Below are positions 10,561 to 38,561 of a stretch of 64,000 nt of DNA, piece by piece. The notes under the pieces are model-generated. The model worked only from the letters and a program-made list of their open reading frames with translations. It was not told the DNA's origin and did not search any database. The DNA is taken from NCBI GenBank assembly GCA_020284085.1, contig JACEVL010000415.1, positions 2,455,727 through 2,519,726 of the forward strand, in the 5' to 3' direction. The DNA comes from Aporrectodea caliginosa. Its lineage: Eukaryota; Annelida; Clitellata; Crassiclitellata; Lumbricidae. Each line of letters begins with the position of its first letter. Position 1 is the stretch's first letter. A program made the translations under genes and the position numbers.

Positions 10561-13500
10561 GAACTGCTACTGAGATGCGAGTGTATGTAAACCAAGTATA
10601 AGATGCAAGTGTCTGCTTGACAGATACGTCATTTTCATTATGTGCAAATGAATTCTAAGACTATAATCTTGGCTTGACTCACTGATGTTAGTTTACAAGG
10701 TTCTAGGATTTTGTCACTGGTTCTGTTCTTGTCTCTACATGTTTTGCTAATTTTATTATTATAGTAAATTTTACATTTATTTCAAATCTAGCTTATTTGA
10801 ATGAATTTTGAGTTGTGAAAACTTTTCTTATTGTATGGATGAACTTCAGTGACTTTTGGCTCATTAGGCCTCTCTTTTGGTTGTTAACAAGTGGTGAAAA
10901 CTATTTTCACATATAAATGAAAACAACTTATTTCTTAAAATGAAGCCAACTATTTGACATACCAGTAATCATTTGTAAGTAAATTGGAGATTAGCAAATT
11001 ATTAATGCAGAGACAAAGCTAAAATGTCCAAAAGTATTGCTGTTTAGAAATTATCTATTAGCTTATAATTATTAGGTGAGATATGGTATTAGATTGTTTA
11101 ATTATTTTGTGCCCTCTTCAACATTTTGTCCTTGCGTGGACGGCCTGTGGAGCACAAGCACACCTCAAAATCAATACAATAATATTGTGACCAAGGTTTT
11201 AATGGGGGCATTATAATTATTGTGCAGAGATCCAGAAGGGGTCCAGTGGAGGAAATTGTGTTTTTTCTGTTGCCAAACAACTTTATCAACCCGTTTTGGT
11301 CATCGAGACTTGGTGGACCATTTGCAAGTCAAATTTATGACGACTTCTTACGCCTCAGTTTTTGTGGTTTGTTGAGTCATCTGTCCCAAACCCATATTCT
11401 TTTCCTTTTCAAATGTCCAAGGATTTTTGCCTATCCAGAAAAATTCTGTGTCTTTGCCATAAAGAGTGGGGATCAAAAGCACCTCTAGTACCCAACTTTA
11501 TTGAGTGGGGGCATGAACCCAACCCCTCTGTGCCAACATCTTGATCACGACTTCATTTATGGTATTTTCATCTAGGGTTGGCACATGTGGCATGTATGAG
11601 ATGTGAGAAGGGGTGGCACTAATTCACCTAAATCATTGCCAGATGTATAGAGTTAAGGCTATAATTATGTTTAGCGTAGGCAGTCTGAGTGACTATGCAT
11701 GGATTTATGAAAGTACTCAAATTGACTATGATGGCCAGTGGAGGTATGCACAGTTCACAAATGCGACTTTTGTTGAGTTCACTTTATAGGCCTGGGATTC
11801 TAAGCCATGTTGCGTAGGTGAACAACCAATGCATTATCTATCATGTCACCATCAGCTGCTAGATGTTTACGAAAATCAGAATCAACATTTTAACAAGCTT
11901 TGTGCAGATGTTTTCAATTTCAGTATTGCATCTGCCAGATCATGCTAAATTTGGTGGCTTTGGCCTTGTGAAGTCTTACTTTGGCCTGAACGGATTCTGG
12001 CCTTAGTGTCATTACTATAGCTGCCTATAGGGTTCAGAGGTCAGCAATTTGAAGTTGCTGTAAAATTTGTGTACTGGTGATTACTTGTATGTAGTGATGT
12101 ACCAGGTAATGCTGTACTCTACAGTGCATGTGTTCACTTTATATGGAAGGGAACAGTTCCTTGAGGCCTTAGCCCCATTATATTTTACCGCTAAATTATG
12201 CAGAGTGATTGAAGAAAGAATGGATACTGCATGCTTGGAGGCTTTGGCAGGAAGTTGAGGGACAATGTATTGTACAGGAATGTGCATGGAGTCTGACGCT
12301 TTTAAGAACCCACGGGCCACTGCCATTGGCTTTTGGTGAAACTCTGCCACTGCCGTCTTTGGATGTTACAATCCCAGATAAGAGGATTACATTATCAACT
12401 TTTAATAATGCATTGTTAAACAGAAACTGTTTCATGGAAGTCTTGAAAATTGCCATCTTGTGTCACAAGGCACGCACTCCGACCATTCGGTTAATGAGAT
12501 ACACAAGTCTATTGAATGTATCAGAGACTTGCAAGTTCTTTTACATGTTACCCAGGCTAAGGACGAGGTTGGACACCCATTTCCTTATGGCACCCATTTT
12601 TTTAGACCTGTCTCCATCTATGTATGTCTGTTTCTCCTTCTTTGTAGCTGTATGTTTCTTTGCCTCTGCTTCGGTCTTTCATTTGCAATGATCATAACTT
12701 CTGTTGTCTAGTCAAGTCATAAATTCAGTCAGTCAGCCTAAACTTCACCTCTAAATTGTTGACATCTATTTAAAGTAGATTCTCATTTTAAAAGACTTCA
12801 TTTGTTGTTGTTATTTGAAATTGAAATGATGTTTTAATAATTTCTGAAAGTACATATATTTTACCCAATCACTGACTGTTAGGGTAATATGGCCTTGTGG
12901 GAAAGGTGCATCCATGTAAATAAGTGGATGGCTAAAATGGTCATCAGAAATTGGACGCTTGAAAAGGGTCTTTCAGCAACCACGTCTCTGGACTAAAACA
13001 GGTTATCGAAAACTTCTGAAAAAAGTAACAAGTCGTCCCAACTTATTTCTGTTCCGCCTTTAGATCTGGCCTGGGCAGGCCTCCACTGCCTAACAGGCCG
13101 GCTTCCCTCCGCACAGCTGAGACCCACAAATCATACTCGGCTAAAGAACATTGCGACTTAGAATGCATGTACCCAAGGAATAGGTCCTTGCATGTACCTT
13201 TAGTGCAATGAGTATACCCCTATACTATAGAGCCTACATTGAGCGTAGTCTTAGTAGGCCCTATTTGCCTTTCCAGGAATTTTTAAGCTAAGCGGAAGAT
13301 GCGTGTTATTCACGTGGCATGCTGGTCGAATTTTTACTGGACACCTTGCAGAAAAGAGCTGTAATATGCCAAAATAATCTACGGCAACGGCCTCTGTAGT
13401 CATAAGCTGTCGTTAAACTCCGGATCCATCCAGTGCATGCCTCACACACGAATTCCGGAACAGTCGACCCTTAGCTACCCTTAGTATAGGCCTATGGTTA

Positions 13501-15930
13501 GCCTGCAGTGGTTTACTATTTCGTCCAGAGGTGTTGGATCTACGAATCTAAAACCTAAGTGTATACGGAGAAACTAACGTCGCTTGATCACCCGACATTC
13601 AGGATTGCCGATTGACAGTAGAGACGTTCGACACGTTGTATGGGGTTTATTCGAGGAACATCTGTGGAGCAGAATGACACTAGCAGCGACTCCGAATAGG
13701 GTCGACTGTCGCTCAGTCCGACCGACTGAGCTGAGCCATTGCCTTCTAGATACTGAGCCCTACATGTACAGCTCTTACGTTACACTTAAGTAACACGTGC
13801 AGGTCTATGTAATGTAATGTAATAAAACATTTATAAAGCGCCACTTAAGAGTCTCTCAGAAGCGCTCACGGATTAGTAAGACCCTGTGTGGCTGACGACA
13901 GACACGATTCCCTACCCGAGCTATGTAAACCAAAGTGCGGTTATTATGCAGTTGGATAAATAAATATAAAGGCCTACTTAGTGCATTTCTGCCACGCCTA
14001 CGCATAGCAGAGGTCTCTGTCCTTGCTCATTACTCGGCCGCCTGTCTGTCTATCTCAGTGTGTGACTGTCTGGTTGTGAGTATAACTAGGCCTATGTGTC
14101 TCTTTGACTGTTGTCTCTGTGTATGTCTGTGTCTCTTTGTGTCTGTGTCTGTCTGTCCTTACGTCTCCCTCTCCCTCTCTCCGTCTTTCTTGGAGACCGA
14201 TACTCGCTATTCGGTGTTTGTATAACAATAAAATGAGTTAAACACGTTGCATATTGTCTATTAATTATTGTTATTGGAAGAGTCTTCTCTTCTGTGAGTG
14301 GCAGAGCTCATGGGTCACGCACTCATCTCAGATCAGAGGTATCGTGTACATCTCTTGTACTCGAGCGACTCGATAGCAGGCGCTATATAAAACTGCGATA
14401 TCAATTAAAAATTACTATTACGCCATTAGTAGCTACGCTGCAACACATCGCATGACTGTGCCAATAGCCAGAATTGCCCAGAAACATTAAAGTAGCCATC
14501 GAATGCTATTGCCTGTTGGCGGCCTTGTGTTTCGGAATAAAGTATACCGTACACTGAAACGGTTTCCTGTTCAGAAGAATGTAAAGACCTAGAGTGTTGG
14601 TCCAAACAATTCAGAAAGGTCCACAGAACATTATATTCTGATTTTTCATTGACTCGGCCTTTTATTCGCCAGATGACGGTAAAATGAGCAGTAGGACGTG
14701 ATGGACGCCATGCATGGCTGGCAAACAGTTAAATTCGACTCATGTAGTAACTTATTTGTAATCATCCGTTCTGGACCGTTCATACTATGAATTGTAATCA
14801 TACTGCGGTATGTCAGTTTTAAATAATAAACGAAGATTATTGTTATTATTATTACAAATTGAAGTGTCTGTATCAATCCAGCATCACTGCTCTTGATCAT
14901 GATGCCAACCATCTGACTGCAGTGAAATCAATGACCTCCATTATTGTAAAATCTAGTGTTTCTCGTGGTTAGTCCAAGCATGTCTTGTTTTGCTTTGTTT
15001 ATCTAACGTGGATGCGGAGTATCAATTTTTTATGGTGTGATATTTTCCAAAATTATGTTTCATGGCATCATCAATTCAACTCATAATTTCTTTCAATTCA
15101 TGGCGTTATCACTAACGATTTCCACCGTTGTACCAAGTTGTATGCAGCTTAACCTCCACTACGTCATCTTCCACTCACTTCCCTCGCCGTTTCAACTCTA
15201 AGCACCACCCATCTCAGCCGTCTGACTGTCTGTCTTACTGACCCGTTGGATCTTGACCCTCTGCCTATCCATTCTAGTTAGATTAAGCGCCTGTGGTAGT
15301 CAGAAGTAGATCTGAGTCCGGTTTCCAGAGGGACATAGCAGGTGTTTAGGTGGGTGTCGTTTAGGTCGAATATTGGAAGGTGGAAGATCAGATGAGCCGG
15401 GTATGAATTCCTGAACAGGCAAGACTTCAATTTTGAGTGGAAATTCCGCGGAGTGATAGTTAAACATAAGTCCATTTTTTGCATTATGTGCAGTATTTTA
15501 GACCTATCGTGCTTTATACTTATTACTATATTCCAATTATTTAAAAATGAGCCCAAAGGCAGAAATTGTTGGGTTGAAATGTCAATAGTAGCTGGTAGAT
15601 AGTCCTAGTCGCAAAGCGCAGGTTAAGACACACGACTTATAGAGTGTATGGCATCCTTGAAGAGAATCTTTCCATTAGTTGCAATGGTTCAAGGTGGCGT
15701 TGAGTGACACGTCGTTCGCCCAAGACCTACTTTCTATATCCTTTCGCGTTGCAGTATTCTGTTGCATTATGACGCAAATAAACATATTCAATAATAATTT
15801 CTTGGTATAGCTATTCATGACCAAACAAACAGCATTATTAAGACAAATACGAGTTAATATTGAATGTAAAATTTTATAAACCGGAGTTGTTGGCCAACAA
15901 GTGAGAAACTATTTGATGCGCGCTGTTAGA
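10561..15930. other. Intergenic region between the zinc-finger gene and ogt
   Basis: About 5.4 kb with no supported exon. The open frames at 11.2, 12.2 and 13.6 kb lack splice context and recognisable motifs. SINE tail-like words with GCGCTATATAAA or its inverse occur near 13835 and 14382. A LINE-like fragment may lie around 15.1-15.5 kb, where AACGATTTCCACCGT recurs at 44454. Confidence 0.5.
14281..14410 (+). mobile_element. tRNA-derived SINE-like copy
   Basis: A tRNA-like head (GAGCTCATGGGTCACGCACTC, with a degenerate B box) runs into the tail GCGCTATATAAAACTG and an A-rich end. The same tail word occurs at 2538 and as variants at 45262 and 60256. Confidence 0.4.
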
Positions 15931-15951
15931 AGGCGTGCGTGATTTGGTGCG

Positions 15952-15963
15952 GCCGCCATCTTG
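15952..15963 (-). promoter_or_regulatory. YY1-type element at the ogt 5' exon
   Basis: GCCGCCATCTTG is the inverse of the YY1 consensus AAGATGGCGGC. In many broadly expressed animal genes this element sits just downstream of the transcription start on the non-template strand. Here it lies about 140 bases before the ogt start codon within a locally GC-rich patch, which suggests a housekeeping-type start here. Confidence 0.55.
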
Positions 15964-16101
15964 CCGTCTATTTGTCCTCTTTGTGCGTCGTTCTTCGGTG
16001 GAGACGAAGTAGAAGAAGGAAGAAACGAACGAGATTTTGCTTCAGATTGACGGTGTGAAAACGCCAAAACGGCTCTCTACAAGATTAACGTTGGCGGTGG
16101 C

Positions 16102-30863
<14,762 letters not shown>

Positions 30864-31800
30864 AATGGACATTTCCTACAATAATGACAATTGTCCTGCT
30901 TCCCTTCCCGACCTGTACAGTAAACCTTTTTACATACATTGCTTTGATAGAGAAGGTTGAAAGAAAACGTTCTCCCTGTCAGTATGGCACATGTAGCAAA
31001 ATGTAGAACAACATTTAAAGATGCTTTGTGCTGAAATGCTGGAGTAAAATGAAGGCTAAGTGGAGCTAGTGCTAGTTACTCTGATGGTTAGGTTTAAGCT
31101 TGGTTCATGTGTGTGTCATTTGTTTTATCAGTTATGGTGTCCAGATTGTTTCGACTGAGGAAATTGTCCAATGTTTAAGTTCATATAGGCTTTTTGTTAC
31201 CTGGAAGATAGCAGATGCATAGACATGGGAAAGGTGTTGAGGTTTTTTGATGTTGCAGTTTTCAATTTCCATGATCACTATTGCCTTCGATGAAGACTAG
31301 ACGTTTCCTTGCGATATGTTAGTGTAGCACTTTATCTCGAACTAATGCTTCCTGGACAAATGCTTTTGTACCCCAGTGATAATAAGTGTGTGTGAAACTG
31401 ATGTTTAGTAACAATTGGTACACGTTATGGTTTTGTAGGCTCTTTGCTGTATTTATTTTCATTCTATGCTCTTGTATATTCTGGATCCTTGTAGTAGCTT
31501 CCCTCTGTAAATTTTAAAACTTGAGTGAACTACCAGGTGATCAAGTGTCTGCCTTTATGGAGATCAGGAAAGTGGCTGTGCAACAGCTTCATGTTTTTGA
31601 AAGCCAATGCAACTCATGTTTGGTTCAAAGTGTAAAGTGTGATGGTCGAGTTGATGGCGTAGAATGGTTTGCTTGCACGTTCGTTTTCTTAACACTTAGC
31701 CAGTGGGCCGCCTGGTGTTCAGGGAGAGTGATGTACATATTCTGTGTTGGTTTCTTGGTAATAAAAAAGCTACTGTCAAGGAATTGTGTTGTCTGACAGC
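30864..31800 (+). other. ogt: ogt 3' untranslated region
   Basis: No long conserved frame. The first strong AATAAA lies at 31760-31765, followed by a GT-rich stretch (GAATTGTGTTGTCTGA) as expected for a cleavage site, which predicts a 3' UTR of about 0.9 kb. Confidence 0.6.
31760..31765 (+). terminator. ogt: ogt poly(A) signal
   Basis: AATAAA followed within 30 bases by a GT-rich element. It is the best signal downstream of the stop codon. Confidence 0.65.
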
Positions 31801-32319
31801 TGTTTTCGTGTTTGTGAGGGCTTGTGTTTGTAATGTGAAATGATTTAGGGCAAGACGTGCATTTCGAAGGCTACTCGCTAGAAATGTTGGACAAAACCAG
31901 GGTCCTGGTTGATGTAAGCCTTGGACTGTAACTTGAATCCACAGCTAATGGAAGATAGAAGTGTTGCAACTCGAATAGCCCGATCACCAATGGAATATAA
32001 TACATTTTAAGAGTCTGAATGAAAGAATAAAATGAAATCCGAGTGGTTATGATGTTGACTTTGCCTGACGGAGAACAAGTTTGAATTCCAGTTTGAGATG
32101 TATGTAAAGGAAATAAATTGTGCATACATGTATAGTTTCACCAGGGCATTAATAATCTTAAGATTTCTACAGCGCCCATAAAGCGAAGTCGAGGAAACCA
32201 GCTTATTAACAAGTGCTCCATCAAACAAAATCAATGTGCTGCTTGGACCATAGGTCGAAATAGCTTAAAATTCTGCGCTGTTCTCGTTTTGCTGCCATCC
32301 GAGACAAATGCCCAATGAT

Positions 32320-32797
32320 CGGTGATGGGCACTAACTACTTTTTTTAGTTAACTACATATCAACTAAAATAAAAAAAATTAAAAGTTTGCAACTGATTTT
32401 GTAAATATGTTAACTAAACTAAAACTATTAAGGTAAACTTTTTAACAAACTTTTTCAAAATATTCACAATGACAGGTTAAGTGAACTAATAATGCAGAGC
32501 ATCAATGGCAATTTCACTTTCAAACTATGTTGTGTGTACTTGACTAATAGTCTTTGTACAGTTCTACAAGAAAATCATGAAGAAAGTGCTAATGCAAACG
32601 TTGATGCATCGTGCAATGCAGTTAGTTCACTTGACTTGAGTAATAAAACCAGTTTACTCATGACAATCATTGCAGAAGATCGTTGCTGATTTTGTTACTT
32701 AAACTTTCTAGCTAATAACTAAAAAATATTAAAGTTTTTAGTTATTAACTAATTTTTTTTAGTTAAACTAAAAGTTTGCAACTTTTACCCATCACTT
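32320..32797. mobile_element. hAT-type nonautonomous element, 478 bp
   Basis: It is flanked by a perfect 8-bp duplication CCAATGAT (32312-32319 and 32798-32805). The ends are CGGTGATGGG and, inverted, AAGTGATGGG, each one change from CAGTGATGGG. The subterminal parts are T- and A-rich inverted repeats with AGTTAACTA and AAAAGTTTGCAA on both sides. An internal 65-codon frame has no recognisable motif. Confidence 0.85.
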
Positions 32798-32805
32798 CCA
32801 ATGAT

Positions 32806-34020
32806 TTGTAGCGACAGCGAAGATGCAAATCGACTGGACATAAGCACCACGAGGTCTAGAGCGTACAACTGACTCGTTAGCGCAGTTCTTAAGTAAAAGT
32901 CAGTTGTATGCACACAGCATAACAGATTAATAGGTAGCCCATTGGACACTGAAACAGCAAGTACTTGCACATCGTATGTATGACAAGAAGGCTGTTGTTT
33001 TTTAGACCCCGACTGCACACTTGTGAGCCTGCTGACGCTGTAGGTCGTGTCAATTGGCCCCAACTGAATTTTCTGTAGAATAAAAAAATTTGGCACGAGA
33101 AAGCAGTTATCGTTCAAGTCCTGGAAGTTTGAAATGCTGCACAGTAGTAAGAGACGCGAGTGCCTCGTGTTTTTAGCCAAACATTTAATTGTGGCGCAGT
33201 TCCACAAAGTGAGGCGAGCAGGGCTTCATAGTCTGGTAGGTTTGGTAGCCTATGTATGCGCAAATAACCAAATGTGAGAATCGATCGATTGTTTCCCTGT
33301 CAGTTATAACGTCACAGAGAGCCTATCGTATTATGTGAAATGCTGCATAGGAGCCAAAAGGATTTTGTGGCCCAAAGTTGCAATAATTAACAGTGCTGAA
33401 GAGCAAACATTGATGGAATAAAAAGACACCTTTTGTATTGCTCTAGTCCAAAACGTTTCAGATGGTTATGAGCACTTCAAACTTTTTGGGTCCCTAGATC
33501 ATTCAGAACATTTACACAGCACCCCTTTCGCCCTCAAGATACATAGGCCTACCACTAGCATTTGAATAAGTGGGTCTATGTTTCGTAATGAGACTTCTAT
33601 TTAGGCTATATAAGACGATTACAACTTTCTTAATGTTGACCGATTCCGCGATGTCTCCGCTATACATGTCTTTCGAAAGTTGGCCCTCTGTTCGGCAGGG
33701 TATAGCCGCTATACTATATGGAGCGAGGACAGATCTTTCGGCTGAAGTGCAAGCATGACAACTGAAACTCACCAATTCAGTAACTCAAACTTTAGATTAT
33801 GTCACTTGACAACGCGTGATGCACTGAGATTGGAACCAGCACACAATAGTTACTGAACAGCAACTGCATTTTCCATTGGACACTGGCATTGTCTGCCTTT
33901 CCCATAACCTAATGGACCAAATCACTGAAAAGAAAGTCGTTTAATTCGAGATGATATTATTATCGACTAGGAAGCGTTCTACCGTATGAAAAGCTTAACT
34001 CACAGTGGATCAGACCATCG
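32806..34020. other. Intergenic, no gene seen
   Basis: Open frames near 32.8-33.2 kb (minus) and 33.5-33.8 kb (both strands) lack motifs and splice context. No repeat boundary is clear. Confidence 0.4.
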
Positions 34021-34026
34021 TTTATT
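34021..34026 (-). terminator. Candidate poly(A) signal for the cysteine-rich precursor gene
   Basis: AATAAA on the minus strand, 330 bases beyond the stop codon of the exon at 34356-34884. Confidence 0.4.
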
Positions 34027-34355
34027 GTTTAGAATGTTCTGATCATATTGTTCGCTGCACCAAAGATAAAAGCACAGTATTCATTTACAAATGTATGCAG
34101 AATGCTTGCTGCTTTGGAAACCCACTCTGCAACATTTACGAGAACCGATGTTACGCCATGCCCGAAAGTTGACGCTACTGCTCCACGGTGGTAATTGACA
34201 TCTATAGCAGATAATATTAATTGCGCAAGACTTTTCTTGATAAATTCTAACTGTCAAGAATCAAGCAACACCACTACAAGACATTCGTTCGAGGCCATTC
34301 ACTACTACTAGTACAAGCAATGAGTTTGTCCCTAAATGGGCCAATTACTTCTTAT

Positions 34356-34884
34356 TTACTTGCCATGACACTGCGACTGACCACATGCTAAGAATGCGCG
34401 GACGTTGTTTTCAAATGGACGACAGTGTGCCTCTAAGCAGACACGATTGCCCCAGCGCTTCGACCACCGACCCACCCTGTTGCCCCATTTTTTCTCCATC
34501 GACGGAAGGCTATCCGTTCCCTTCGCGGCACAGTATTGCGTGATGCACTGGTTCATCTGCACCTCCGGCTTTGTCTTGGCCATCACATAGCAGACGAAGC
34601 GACAGTAGTCGACGGCCGCGTGTTTCGACGCTTGCGGTGGGTCATCATCTGTAGTTGGACGGCTGTAAGGTTTCTCGAGGGAACGGAAGTCATCTAGGAA
34701 TGGTCGGGGAGCAACCACTTCGTCGTTAATACCACTTTCAGCCACTTCGATAGAACCATCTGGAAGTAGACAGCTGTCATCGTCCTTGCACCGCTGGTTA
34801 CCTCGGGTTCTTAAGGGTTGCTGCTGGTTATCGTAGGAACAGTCATTGGACGATTCACAGATCACCAAATCCGAAGGCAAACGT
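34356..34884 (-). CDS. Terminal exon of a cysteine-rich, probably secreted peptide precursor
   Basis: On the minus strand a strong acceptor (TTTTCTTGATTTTAG) opens a 175-codon frame, entered in phase 2 and ending in TAA. GC-rich third positions differ from the AT-rich surroundings and support real coding. The first half is acidic and polar with scattered Cys. The last 85 residues hold two hairpin-like cysteine blocks: C-X3-C-X14-C-X4-C, then C-X4-C-X12-C-X4-C. Between them lies KKWGNRVGRWSKRWGNRV, two copies of WGNRV each preceded by a dibasic site, the first followed by Gly-Arg as in amidated peptides. This layout suggests a processed prohormone, neuropeptide or other disulfide-rich secreted protein. 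The signal-peptide exon is not identified, and I cannot name the family. Confidence 0.65.
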
Positions 34885-34970
34885 CTAAAATCAAGAAAAC
34901 AGTTTTATGCTCTAAGCAATCAAAACAGTCTCTCACTAAATTGTCATTATACGTGCACATTTAGATAGCG

Positions 34971-35745
<775 letters not shown>

Positions 35746-36019
35746 GGCCCGGAAATGTCTAAAACTTTGCTCAAACTGAAGAAACCTGTGGGTTTTGGGG
35801 GCCGATTCGATGGCAAGGGCCCGGAAATGTCTAACATTTTGCTCAAACCGAAGAAACCTGTGGGTTTTGGGGGCCCGATTCGATGGTAATGGCCCGAAAA
35901 TGTCTAAAATTTTGCTCAAACTGAAGAAACCTGTGGGTTTTGGGGGCCTGATTCGATGGCAAGGGCCCGGAAATGTCTAAAATTTTGCTCAAACTGAAGA
36001 AACCTGTGGGTTTTGGCCC
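35746..36019. repeat. Tandem repeat, 72-73 bp unit, about four copies
   Basis: Units begin GGCCCGGAAATGTCTAAAA and end TTTTGGGGGCC plus GATTCGATGG. Copies differ at a few bases. A partial copy precedes at 35727. Frames on both strands are repeat artefacts. Confidence 0.9.
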
Positions 36020-36760
36020 AATGCAGTTTGTGTACGACGGATGTTCGATGAATCATGATATACAGGGCCACAGACGTAATACTGTATGTATGGTGTCTGT
36101 GTACAGTGTAGGTCACCCGATGTGTCATAGTAGGCCTATTTGATCCACAGTCAGAGGCGCAACCACGGTCCAGAAGTTGGGGGGACCTACTAGAATGTTT
36201 GAGTGGGGGACAATTGCGAGCACCGAAGCTGTTAGTGCAAAGTTCAGTAATGAAGACAAATTTCGATTTCTGACTGAATTCCATACTCCACCAGAATCAT
36301 AGGCTATGCGTAGCCCAGTACTTCGCAGTACGCACCTCTGTGGTAAAAATCCTAGTGTCGCGAAACACCCCTTCTAGGCCCGGATTCTTCTCTCTTAGCA
36401 GGCGTAGAGTGTCGCGAGGAGGGACTGCAATGCCCGTGTGTGGCTCGAAGGAGCGCAAGTCCGGCGTCCGGAGTATAGCGTACGTCTTAGACTGCCTCCG
36501 ACGACTATCACCCAAATCAATCAACCAAGTCAGCTCTGAGTTTCATAAAGTATATTCTTCACAGACGTAAGCGACACACACAAGCCAAGATCAACACACC
36601 TCATAAGCGAGAGCACACAGCTCAAATCGTCACCAGAATGCGGAATCGTCGGTCACCAAGTCAGAGCAAGCTCTCTATGCAGGTCCTCAGAGCAACTAAC
36701 TTTCCTCTATAGTATTTATAGTACTCTATCAGGCAGGCGAGTAGGCAGGACACGGGGTGG
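36020..36760. other. Unassigned, possible retroelement debris
   Basis: No gene seen. The GC-rich stretch 36340-36520 has frames open on both strands and the word GTGTCGCGA twice, which could be LTR-like, but I found no terminal repeats or target duplication. Confidence 0.3.
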
Positions 36761-36766
36761 GGATAA

Positions 36767-37058
36767 GGGAGCAAAGCCGAAGGAGCAAACCCAAGAGAGG
36801 AGCAAAGCCAACGGAGCAAGGCCGAGAGAGGGAGCAAAGCCACGGGAGCAGAGCCAAAGGAGCAAGGCCGGCAGAGGAGCAAAGCCAAAGGAGCAAGGCC
36901 GAGAGAGGGAGCAAAGCCAAGAGAGCAGAGCCAAGGGAGGGAGCAAAGCCAGAGGAGCAAGGCCGAGAGAGGGAGCAAAGCCGAAAGGAGCAAGGCCGAG
37001 AGAGGGAGCAAAGCCGAAGGAGCAAGGCCGAGAGAGGGAGCAAAGCCAGAGGAGCAAA
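36767..37058. repeat. GC-rich short-unit tandem repeat
   Basis: Many imperfect copies of GGAGCAAAGCC and GGAGCAAGGCCGAGAGA, with a period of about 13-29 bases. The Glu/Lys/Ser-rich plus frame and the Leu/Cys-rich minus frames follow from the repeat and are not genes. Confidence 0.9.
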
Positions 37059-37193
37059 GTCAAGGGGAAGGGGACGGCAACACACGGGCCAAGATGCCCG
37101 GCCGACAACGGCAAGTGACCGCAGGGGGGGGACCACCACCAAAGGCCCGGGGAAGGCACCCCAAAAATTTGTCACACTAGCAACGCTACTGCT

Positions 37194-37199
37194 TAATAA
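37194..37199 (+). terminator. Isolated AATAAA signal
   Basis: AATAAA in CTTAATAAAGGCTG just after the tandem repeat. It is not linked to a gene and may belong to retroelement debris. Confidence 0.2.
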
Positions 37200-38043
37200 A
37201 GGCTGTCCTACTATTTCAATTATTTAAGTCACAACTGTTGTAGTCATATTATAGTTGAATAACTTTAATTTTAAAAAGGCTGCTATCCTAGTGTCCATTT
37301 GTAAGTAAGTAAGCAAGTCGTTAGATTACTCCGCTTCGACAGAGCCATGATGAGCTGTGCAATGAATTCTGTCGAATGTCACATGTTACATCACTTACAT
37401 GTGCAATGTGCATGTTACAAATTATTTATTATTATGTGATTCGGATACGGAAAGCCTGAAGAGTTCTAACAACGAGAGGAGTGGCGACGTCGGACATTAA
37501 TTTGAACCTGCCTAAGAGGCAGAGAACCAGACGAAGAAGAAGAATAAATAAGAAGCGATTCGGTTGTTTTGTTGCAATCGTAGGCTACGTCATCGCGAGT
37601 TGCCATAGAAACGTCTTAGGACAGTAAGCGTCGTTTAACATCAATAAATTCATCTTGCAAAACCAGTAAGTTCGATTATTTCCTTAAAAAATTATGTTAT
37701 CATTTGTTTATAACACTTTAGAAATAATATAGTTACTAATAGTAACACACAGACGGTGACAGACCTACTGTTATGTCTAATACAATAAACAAAAATAAAG
37801 TATAGGCCTATAGAGATGCCTAATAGCCTAATAGGCCTCCGACTTCTTTCGACCTGGCTTTTCCAGTGGATTGTGAGTTTTGACTGTGATTTTACTTGAA
37901 GCGACCATCGACTGGTGTCTTGGACATTATGATTAGGCTACAACAGTGGTAAACAGTGCTACCACAGTATAATCATTTATACTGTGGTGCTACGTATAGC
38001 ATTAGATTAGATTAGATTGCTACGATAATTCGAAAGCCATAAT
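37200..38043. other. Intergenic, no gene seen
   Basis: AT-rich single-copy-looking sequence with several AGGCCTA words near 37.8 kb. No exon or repeat boundary is supported. Confidence 0.4.
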
Positions 38044-38130
38044 TATGTAGAACACGGTAGCCGATTAGTTAGAGCGCTCGATCGCCTTGTAAAACGGACA
38101 GGGTTCAAACCTCCCACGAGACTGCCTTAT
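38044..38130 (+). mobile_element. tRNA-like SINE head or tRNA pseudogene
   Basis: An A box (TAGCCGATTAGTTAGAGCG) and a good B box (GGGTTCAAACCTCC) are spaced as in a tRNA, but the acceptor and anticodon stems do not pair convincingly. Confidence 0.45.
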
Positions 38131-38192
38131 GTGTCACGAAAATAGCGCCATTGAGTTTCAGGGGTAAAAGCGTATTTTATTCCTGATGCTGC

Positions 38193-38552
38193 CGGTGTCA
38201 CGAAATAGAGTATCCCCATACATGAGTATCCCCCTTAGCGAAATGAAGTATTTCCTTTAATTTACATTATTGGCGGTTTCTAAGTGTATGCGGTCGTACT
38301 GTTTGGATTTATTGTACACATAACATTTTTGAATTGCGTATCTAGGCCTATATAGCTATAGTTATTAGTTTGTACGTCGACCTGAAAATCAATTTACTTC
38401 GTTTTTGGTGATTTTGACTGGATATTCGTCGAGGATATCGTGACGCGTATGACGAGGGGGATAGAATGGTTCATCACACCGGATACTCTAAACCGGTTAA
38501 TTCCATCCGGGGGATATGCTTTAGGGGGGGATAGAATATCTCGGGACACCTG
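38193..38552. mobile_element. Possible inverted-repeat element
   Basis: The left end GGTGTCACGAAATAGAGTATC and the inverted right end GGTGTCCCGAGATATTCTATC agree at most positions, both running into CCCC tracts. I see no clear target duplication, so the boundary is tentative. Confidence 0.4.
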
Positions 38553-38561
38553 TCGAGTATT

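Noticed and set aside
11222..12691. Open frames in the intergenic region before ogt
   Set aside because: Short, overlapping on both strands, no motifs and no splice sites with compatible phases.
36661..37227. Leu/Cys-rich and Glu/Lys-rich proteins of 116-156 codons
   Set aside because: They are products of a short-unit GC-rich tandem repeat and open on both strands.
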